The position numbers and the translations under genes were made by a program. From an uncultured Treponema sp. (GTDB lineage: Bacteria; Spirochaetota; Spirochaetia; Treponematales; Treponemataceae): 12,160 nucleotides of DNA. Location: assembly GCA_945833725.1 (NCBI GenBank), contig CAMAFU010000033.1, forward strand, positions 1 through 12,160, written 5' to 3'. The notes under the pieces are model-generated. The model was given only the letters and a program-made list of their open reading frames with translations. It did not search any database and was not told where the DNA came from. Below are positions 6,670 to 12,160 of the stretch, piece after piece (the stretch's first letter is position 1; each line of letters begins with the position of its first letter).

Positions 6670-7836
6670 ATGAAAAAATTTTTTAAGGCTGCCTCTATAC
6701 TGGCAGCAGTTTCAATGATGTTTGCTTTCGCATCCTGCCAGCAGGATCCAGAAACACCAGCCACATCTGGTACAGCACCAGTTTTTAAAGCAGAAACAAA
6801 AACTGTTGATTTATCATCTCTTGGCGTAACTTCCATTACAGAAGCAAAAGTTGCAGACGAAAAAATTGCAACAGTAAAAGCAGACGGCGCAAAAGTTACA
6901 GTAACATCTGTTGCAAAAGGAACTACAGCCGCAACAGTAAAAGTTGCAGGAAAAAAAGACGATAAAGATGCTACAGGAGAAGTAACATTCTCAATTACAG
7001 TTGCAGAAACAGGTCAAATTACCACAACAACACCTTCTGTCGAATTAACTCCAACAGAAGACCCAGTTGTACCACCTGCAACAAAATACACATGTGATGG
7101 TTGTGGTACAGAATATGATACAGAAGAAGAAAAAAGCAACTGTGCTAAACAGGAAGGTTGTCCTAAGTACGTAGCTGTACCATACAGTCTCACAGCAGAT
7201 TTTACAAAGCTTAATACAACTATTACAGGTATTACAGTTGCTGAAGAAGATACTAACGGAAAAGCTAAATTGACAGCTACTGAAGAAGTTGCATTTGACG
7301 AAGTTGCAGTTCTTTACTCAAGATCAGAAGGTAAACTTATTCGTCGTGTAGCTGGAGATACATATTCTATCAATTATGGAAACAGCTCTCTTGCAAAAGC
7401 AGGTGCCTCTGGTGACGGACAGTTTACAGCTGAAGAAGCTGAAGTTGGTAAGACAATCGTTTTCACACAGAAAATCAACGATGCTCAGAACCGAGACGGT
7501 TATGTTGGTGTAGACCTTTCTAAAAAGTCTTCTATTGCTGCTACAGCTGATGTAAAAGTTACATTCGACTTCTATACTGTTGCAAACTCTAAATGTTCAG
7601 CAGACTGTGGCGTTGTAGCAGTTGTTGATGCTGATGGAAAGGTTCTTGCTTCTAAAACAGGTTTGAAACTTAAAACTGGTGCAGGTTCATCTGAAAAGGA
7701 AACAATTGAAGTAACAATCAAGGGTGGAACAAAAGCATATCTCCTGTTCAGTCGCAATGGTTGTACAAAGAGCGGAAAGTCGTCAGGTGGTATCGACTTA
7801 ACAGGCATCAAAGTTGAAGAATTGACTAATAACTAA
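6670..7836 (+). CDS. Lipoprotein with Ig-like domain, four-cysteine module and C-terminal beta domain
   Basis: 388 residues from the ATG at 6670, chosen for the GGAGGA site five bases upstream and because a signal peptide begins there (MKKFF..., hydrophobic to A21). The lipobox is FASC with C23 as the lipidated cysteine, a relaxed form common in spirochaetes. After a short linker, residues 38-113 (KTVDLSSLGVTSI..., then ATVKADGAKVTVTSVAKG) resemble a bacterial Ig-like (Big_2-type) fold. A Thr/Pro-rich linker (115-138) leads to CDGC...C...C (C142, C145, C158, C164), a zinc-ribbon-like pattern. Residues 172-388 look like a beta-sandwich ending in SGGIDLTGIKVEEL, reminiscent of carbohydrate-binding modules, with C309, C313 and C365. 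No catalytic motif is seen; function is unknown, probably surface or periplasmic binding. Codons favour ACA, GCA and later GCT/TCT, unlike the GCC-rich neighbours, perhaps reflecting high expression or module shuffling. It is a single-gene unit. Confidence 0.8.
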   Translation: MKKFFKAASILAAVSMMFAFASCQQDPETPATSGTAPVFKAETKTVDLSSLGVTSITEAKVADEKIATVKADGAKVTVTSVAKGTTAATVKVAGKKDDKDATGEVTFSITVAETGQITTTTPSVELTPTEDPVVPPATKYTCDGCGTEYDTEEEKSNCAKQEGCPKYVAVPYSLTADFTKLNTTITGITVAEEDTNGKAKLTATEEVAFDEVAVLYSRSEGKLIRRVAGDTYSINYGNSSLAKAGASGDGQFTAEEAEVGKTIVFTQKINDAQNRDGYVGVDLSKKSSIAATADVKVTFDFYTVANSKCSADCGVVAVVDADGKVLASKTGLKLKTGAGSSEKETIEVTIKGGTKAYLLFSRNGCTKSGKSSGGIDLTGIKVEELTNN

Positions 7837-7856
7837 TTTAATCAATTAGCTGCTTT

Positions 7857-7888
7857 AATCCCCAGTCTCCGGACCGGGGATTTTTTTT
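7857..7888 (+). terminator. Intrinsic terminator after the lipoprotein gene
   Basis: AATCCCC (7857-7863) pairs with GGGGATT (7876-7882), and inside it GTC (7865-7867) pairs with GAC (7872-7874) across one A-C mismatch, with a TCCG loop. Eight T (7881-7888) follow directly. It lies 20 bases after the stop and isolates the lipoprotein gene from the exporter operon. Confidence 0.92.
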
Positions 7889-7951
7889 CTTATTGTTCTC
7901 TTACTGTTTTCTTATTTCTGTTGCGGCATTTTTTGGTAATATATATTCATT

Positions 7952-9436
7952 ATGAAATGTACTTCGCTTTTTTTAAGAAAAAAATTTCTTTTTTTTCTGT
8001 TTTTTTTTGTGGCAATGCAATGTTATGCAGAAAATTCTTTTGCCAGACTCCTTGCAGGCTATCTTTCCCAAAATCTGGAACTTAAAACCGTTATTTTAGA
8101 CTATAAATCAAAGGTACTGGACTTTTCTTCTGCCAAAATCGAAAACGGCATAAGTTTTTCCCTTTCTACAGGCTCTGTTACCTTTTCCCCGGAGGAAAAT
8201 TCTTCTTCAATCACTTTTTCCCCCTCTGCCTCTTTAAAAATCCCCGGAGCAAACAATTCCTGCTTTTCTGTTACCATGCCTTTTACCTTAAAAAATTCTG
8301 ACCTTACTTTAGAAAAAGGCAGTGCAGTTTTTTCTGTAGATTTATTTTCTGGAAAAAAACAGCAGACAGAAATCACCCTAAAAAAATCCGAAAGAGAAGT
8401 TTTAGAGTTAAAACGCAAAATCCGCACAGCATCCTTAGATGCAGAAAAACAGTTTCTTAAAACATTACAGCAGCTTTTTAACGACGCCCTTTCCATTCAC
8501 ACAAAAAACAACGATTTATACGAAGATTCGCTGGAGCTTAAAGTTCTGGAAACTCAAGGCTACAGTAAAACTTCAGCAAAATATATGCAGGCGTACATGA
8601 AAGTCCAAAGCGACATGCGGGAAATAGAAGAAAATCAGCGCAGTTTTATTCGGGAAACAGCCCTTTTTGCAAAGCACTGCAACATTTCCTTAAAAGAAAA
8701 CGCTACTTTTCAGGAGGCTCTGAACTTTCTTCCCAAGGATTTTTCTTTTGAAGAACCTTTGGACATTCAGCAGTTCAACAGGGAATCTTATTCAAAAATA
8801 GAAGAAGCCTATTGGGAACAACAGCTTGGCAAAATGGAACGTCTGGCAGACAAAAATATAACAGTTTCGGCAGAAGCAGAATACAAATTCAACTCCGCCA
8901 GCACAAAACAAGACGACGCCGGCGGAAAAATAAATCTGGAATGGGGCGGACTTTCCTTTGGCAGCGGAATATACTTTCCCACAGGAATATCCCTTCTTCC
9001 TTCTTCCAGCAGCAGTTCATCTTCAAAAAAAACATACATGGAATTCTCCCTTTCGTTAGATCCTTCCCAATGGCTTTTACAGAACAACAAAAATAAGCAG
9101 AAGGAATTAACGGTCTCAAAAGAAGAAATCAACCTTCTTTCATCTCAAAACGACTACGAAACAACTATACTGGAAAAAATTACTCTGGCTTCCGACATCA
9201 AATGGTCTAAAAAATCTTACGAAGAAGAACTTCAGCTTTATTCCACTCTGGAAAACGACATGAAAAACTGGTTTTCGGAAGGTCTTGTTACAAAAAGCGA
9301 CTGGCAGGACGCCTTAAACAAAAAAAACAAGGCTCAAATTCAGATTCTAACCAATGCACTGGATTCTTTAATTTTTAACAACGAAATAAAATCACTTTTT
9401 ATTGACGATTCTGCAGAAAACAAAGGAGTTTTTTAA
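7952..9436 (+). CDS. TolC-like outer membrane efflux protein
   Basis: 494 residues. A basic start and hydrophobic stretch (FLFFLFFFVAM, 12-22) ending near CYA/EN give a signal peptide. The mature part has long helical segments (about 140-250 and 385-475) separated by beta-rich, Ser-rich stretches (such as 58-130 and 300-375), the duplicated helix-strand layout of the TolC/outer membrane efflux family, though the sequence is divergent. A run of eight serines lies near residue 355. The evidence is mainly layout plus context: it stands first in an operon with an adaptor, an ATPase and a MacB-type permease, exactly the parts of a tripartite exporter. No convincing ribosome site precedes the ATG at 7952, and a TATATT sits only a few bases before it, so leaderless or weak translation is possible. 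It would form the outer channel. Confidence 0.72.
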   Translation: MKCTSLFLRKKFLFFLFFFVAMQCYAENSFARLLAGYLSQNLELKTVILDYKSKVLDFSSAKIENGISFSLSTGSVTFSPEENSSSITFSPSASLKIPGANNSCFSVTMPFTLKNSDLTLEKGSAVFSVDLFSGKKQQTEITLKKSEREVLELKRKIRTASLDAEKQFLKTLQQLFNDALSIHTKNNDLYEDSLELKVLETQGYSKTSAKYMQAYMKVQSDMREIEENQRSFIRETALFAKHCNISLKENATFQEALNFLPKDFSFEEPLDIQQFNRESYSKIEEAYWEQQLGKMERLADKNITVSAEAEYKFNSASTKQDDAGGKINLEWGGLSFGSGIYFPTGISLLPSSSSSSSSKKTYMEFSLSLDPSQWLLQNNKNKQKELTVSKEEINLLSSQNDYETTILEKITLASDIKWSKKSYEEELQLYSTLENDMKNWFSEGLVTKSDWQDALNKKNKAQIQILTNALDSLIFNNEIKSLFIDDSAENKGVF

Positions 9437-9442
9437 AATAAA

Positions 9443-10495
9443 ATGAAAAAATCATCAAAAAAATCAAAAACAAAAAAAATAATTTTAATATCCATCGGTG
9501 TAGTAATTTTTTTAGGTGCCTTAATTTTCTTTTCCCGGAAAATTGCCGATTCATCAAAACAGCCGGAAAATGTAACTTACATTGTGCGAAAAGAAACTTT
9601 TGAAAATGTTATTGAAATTGCAGGAACGGTCAGCGCGGCAAAAAGTCAGAAATTAAAATCACTTAACGACGGTACTGTTGTAGGTGTTTACAAAAAAGAA
9701 GGCGACAGCGTAAAAAAAGGCGACTTAATTGTTCAGCTTGACGATACAGAACAGCTTTACAATCTTGCAAATCTTGATTACGAAATTTCCGTGGCCCGGC
9801 AAAATCAAACTAAAGGCAAAATTACCCTTATGGAAACCCAGCGCACTTCCCTTTTACGAAAAATTCAGGACAGAAAAATTGAAGCAACTTTCGACGGTGT
9901 TATTGCAAGTCTGGATGTGGATCCCGGCGACTATCTTGAAGCAAAAGATTCTATAGGCACTCTTGTTGATACATCATATCTTACTGCCGATGTGGAAATT
10001 GCAGAAACAGACATTGGTAAAATTAAACCGAATCAAAAAGTTGTGTTTTCTTTTCCTGCCTGTCCGGAAAATATCGAAGGTTATGTAGTTTCTTATCCTG
10101 CAATAGGAGAAGTTACAAGCCGAGGTGCAACTGTTGTAAACGCAAAAGTAAGAATCGACAATGCCCCGAAAGAAATTCTTCCTAACTTCAGCTTTACAGG
10201 CAAAATTTATATTACAGAGCCGGAAACAAAAATTGTTGTTGAACGGTATGCCATAGGCCACCAGCAGAGGGAAACTTTTGTAGAAATTGTGGACAAAAGC
10301 GGCAAAACCGTAAAAAAGTCTGTTAAAGTTGAACCGTACACTTTGGAATATGTAAATGTAATTTCCGGGCTGGAAGGCGGAGAAATTTTAAAGGCTCAAA
10401 GTTCTCCTGGAAAAAGCGGCAGAATGAAGGCTTCTAAGGCTGGAGCAAAAAAGAACAATGGAGCCTCAAATCCTCCTAAGATGCCGCCAATGTAG
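9443..10495 (+). CDS. MacA/HlyD-type periplasmic adaptor (membrane fusion protein)
   Basis: 350 residues. A lysine-rich N-terminus and one membrane helix (13-31) anchor it in the inner membrane. Residues 58-100 (IEIAGTVSA..., then VYKKEGDSVKKGDLIVQLDD) form the first half of a biotinyl-lipoyl domain; the second half is at 146-176 (ATFDGVIASLDVDPGDYL). The helical hairpin between them (about 101-145) is short compared with E. coli MacA. A beta-barrel (180-260) and membrane-proximal part (265-320) follow. The last 25 residues are Lys/Ala/Pro-rich and probably disordered. It bridges the permease and the TolC-like channel. ATG at 9443 is six bases after the previous stop; the AAAGGAG site is about 14 bases upstream, which is longer than usual. 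Confidence 0.9.
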   Translation: MKKSSKKSKTKKIILISIGVVIFLGALIFFSRKIADSSKQPENVTYIVRKETFENVIEIAGTVSAAKSQKLKSLNDGTVVGVYKKEGDSVKKGDLIVQLDDTEQLYNLANLDYEISVARQNQTKGKITLMETQRTSLLRKIQDRKIEATFDGVIASLDVDPGDYLEAKDSIGTLVDTSYLTADVEIAETDIGKIKPNQKVVFSFPACPENIEGYVVSYPAIGEVTSRGATVVNAKVRIDNAPKEILPNFSFTGKIYITEPETKIVVERYAIGHQQRETFVEIVDKSGKTVKKSVKVEPYTLEYVNVISGLEGGEILKAQSSPGKSGRMKASKAGAKKNNGASNPPKMPPM

Positions 10496-10531
10496 CATTT
10501 TGTCTGCAAAAACTTCTACCAAGGAAATATT

Positions 10532-11224
10532 ATGGCCGAAAGCGTTATTTTAATGGAAAATGTTAAAAAAATTTACTCTATGGGTGAAGAAGAAGTTCAG
10601 GCTCTGCGGGGAGTAAGTTTTTCTGTAGAACAAGGAGAATTCGTTTCAATTATGGGACCATCTGGATCTGGAAAATCCACCTGCATGAATATGATTGGCT
10701 GTTTGGATCGCCCCACTTCCGGCATTGTAAAAATCTGTGGCAAGGAAACTGCAAAAATGTCGGAAAAAGAACTGGCTTTCCTTAGAAACAGAACTATAGG
10801 CTTTGTTTTTCAGCAATATCACCTGCTTCCTTCCATGACTGTTCTGGAAAACACCATGCTTCCACTGCGGTATCAGGGAATTCCTTTTCAAAAAAGAAAA
10901 AAACTTGCTTTACAGTCGCTGGAAAAAGTTGGCTTATCAGAAAGAATAAATCACTTTCCATCCGAACTTTCCGGCGGACAAAAACAAAGGGTTGCCATTG
11001 CAAGGGCCACAGTTACAAAACCTTCAATTATCCTTGCCGACGAACCTACAGGAGCTTTGGACAGCAGCACAGGAAAGGCCGTTATGTCGCTTTTTAAAAA
11101 AATCAACGAAGAAGGAACAACAATCGTTATTGTAACTCATGACCAGAAAATAGGAGAATCGGCTCAACGATGCATAAAAATTTTCGACGGTTTAATTTCC
11201 GCTCAGGAGGCAGTAAATGATTGA
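10532..11224 (+). CDS. MacB/LolD-type ABC transporter ATPase
   Basis: 230 residues, the usual size for the stand-alone ATPase of the MacB/LolD/FtsE group. Walker A GPSGSGKST (42-50), Q-loop FQQYHLLP (93-100), signature LSGGQKQR (146-153), Walker B IILADE (166-171) with catalytic E171, D-loop ALDSS (175-179), and switch H203 (VTHD) are all intact. It would power the permease encoded next. The ATG at 10532 has an AAGGAAA site five bases upstream and follows the adaptor gene by 36 bases. Its end overlaps the permease start by eight bases, so the two are translationally coupled. In E. coli MacB the ATPase and permease are fused; here they are separate. Confidence 0.95.
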   Translation: MAESVILMENVKKIYSMGEEEVQALRGVSFSVEQGEFVSIMGPSGSGKSTCMNMIGCLDRPTSGIVKICGKETAKMSEKELAFLRNRTIGFVFQQYHLLPSMTVLENTMLPLRYQGIPFQKRKKLALQSLEKVGLSERINHFPSELSGGQKQRVAIARATVTKPSIILADEPTGALDSSTGKAVMSLFKKINEEGTTIVIVTHDQKIGESAQRCIKIFDGLISAQEAVND

Positions 11225-12160
11225 AGATTTTATTGATGCCCTGCGGAATTTTGCCAGAAGCAAAACAAGAACAATTCTTTCGCTTTTAGGGGTAATTATT
11301 GGAGTTGCCAGCGTAATCGTTATAACGGGAATGGGTTCTTCTTCCACAAGGCAGATTGAAGACACTTTCGGCTCGGCAGGTCTTGATATTGTAAGCGTTT
11401 CAGCCGGAGGTTTTATGAGACGGAACAGAGATGCCATTTCCGTAAAATTCAACGAAAGTTTTCGTCAGGAAGTTTTTGACAATATTGAGCACATAAAAAA
11501 AGTCTGGTACAAAAATTCAATTTCATTTACTGTTTCTTACGGCGATACAAGCGTAACTTCCTCTGCCAGTGCCATAGAGCCTTTTTATCTTGAAATGTAC
11601 GGCCTTTCTTTGGATTACGGGGAATATTTTACCGTTACAGACCAATACTCAGGCGCCCAAAAAATGATTATCGGCAGCGAAATTGCATCAACCCTTTTTC
11701 CCAATGGAAATGCCGTTGGAAAAACAGTTATCGTTACGGCAGAAAAAGTTCCCTTTGCCTTTAAGATTATCGGCATACTAAAGGAGCAGACTTCCGGCTG
11801 GGAAAATTCCACAACGGGAATTTATGTTCCCCGGGGTTTTTACATTAAAAAAATAAATCCGGAACCTGTTGCCGACACAATAATGATTCAAGCCGAAGAA
11901 TCTTCTTTCTGCACACCTATGATTGATGAACTTACAGAATATATGAATCAGCGGACAGGAACAGAAGGAGCCGTAAGGATTCAATCCATGCAGACTATGA
12001 TTGACCAGATGAGTTCAATTACAAATATAATGTCCCTTATGCTTTCCGGCATTGCCGCAATTTCCCTTCTTGTAGGGGGAATCGGCATTATGAATATAAT
12101 GATTGTAACTGTAACAGAAAGAAGACAGGAAATTGGAATACGAAAAGCTTTGGGAGCGCC
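11217..12160 (+). CDS. MacB/FtsX-type ABC transporter permease, N-terminal part
   Basis: Translated by hand; open from ATG 11217 to the window edge, 314 residues. The start MIEDFIDALRNFARSKTRT leads into the first membrane helix (about 18-40, LGVIIGVASVIVITGMG), as is typical of MacB permeases. A large periplasmic domain (about 41-270) follows, including LDIVSVSAGG, GEYFTVTD and VGKTVIV, then a second helix (about 272-297) and the conserved TVTERRQEIGIRKALGA at the end of the window, a hallmark of this family. The remaining helices and C-terminus are outside. The AGGAGG site (11205-11210) is well placed. With the ATPase, adaptor and TolC-like protein it should form a mechanotransmission-type exporter of, for example, peptides, lipoproteins or small toxins; the substrate is unknown. 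Confidence 0.94.
   Translation, partial: MIEDFIDALRNFARSKTRTILSLLGVIIGVASVIVITGMGSSSTRQIEDTFGSAGLDIVSVSAGGFMRRNRDAISVKFNESFRQEVFDNIEHIKKVWYKNSISFTVSYGDTSVTSSASAIEPFYLEMYGLSLDYGEYFTVTDQYSGAQKMIIGSEIASTLFPNGNAVGKTVIVTAEKVPFAFKIIGILKEQTSGWENSTTGIYVPRGFYIKKINPEPVADTIMIQAEESSFCTPMIDELTEYMNQRTGTEGAVRIQSMQTMIDQMSSITNIMSLMLSGIAAISLLVGGIGIMNIMIVTVTERRQEIGIRKALGA

Noticed and set aside
8998..9035. Serine-codon run in the TolC-like gene as a contingency repeat
   Set aside because: The serine codons are mixed (TCC, AGC, TCA, TCT, AGT), so there is no simple DNA repeat to slip.
1..12160. CRISPR array, tRNA or rRNA genes, insertion sequence
   Set aside because: No regularly spaced direct repeats, cloverleaf-like sequence, rRNA-like stretch or transposase was seen on either strand.

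Overview
The window looks like a piece of chromosome from an AT-rich bacterium, most likely a Treponema-type spirochaete. This is inferred from the gene mix: a type III glutamine synthetase, a membrane HD-GYP protein, a lipoprotein with a relaxed lipobox and Ig-like domain, and a split MacAB-type exporter. No rRNA or other taxonomic marker is present, so the assignment is tentative.

Left part, minus strand (1-1713): a restriction-modification operon. Transcription runs leftwards from a Dam/DpnM-type GATC adenine methyltransferase, through a 159-residue protein that looks like an ADP-ribosyltransferase (ART) fold, to the start of a DpnII-type restriction endonuclease that leaves the window. 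In the pneumococcal DpnII locus the middle gene is a second methyltransferase (DpnA), so an ART-like gene in that slot is the most unusual thing here. This block is visibly more AT-rich in codon use than the rest, which suggests transfer. Its promoter region carries repeated AAAACAT half-sites.

Middle part, plus strand (1922-6407): a good promoter reads into a seven-helix membrane HD-GYP phosphodiesterase, followed 22 bases later by a beta-class DNA methyltransferase with no visible restriction partner, then glnN (type III glutamine synthetase), whose true start is the ATG at 4326. GC-rich structured intergenic elements lie at 1831-1891 and 6434-6543.

Right part, plus strand (6574-12160): a surface or periplasmic lipoprotein gene with a run of nine C just upstream of a perfect TATAAT and a 9-bp hairpin in its leader, closed by a clear intrinsic terminator. 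Then comes an export operon: TolC-like outer membrane protein, HlyD/MacA-type adaptor, MacB/LolD-type ATPase, and a MacB/FtsX-type permease cut off by the window end. Together these four would form a tripartite envelope-spanning exporter whose substrate is not revealed by the sequence.
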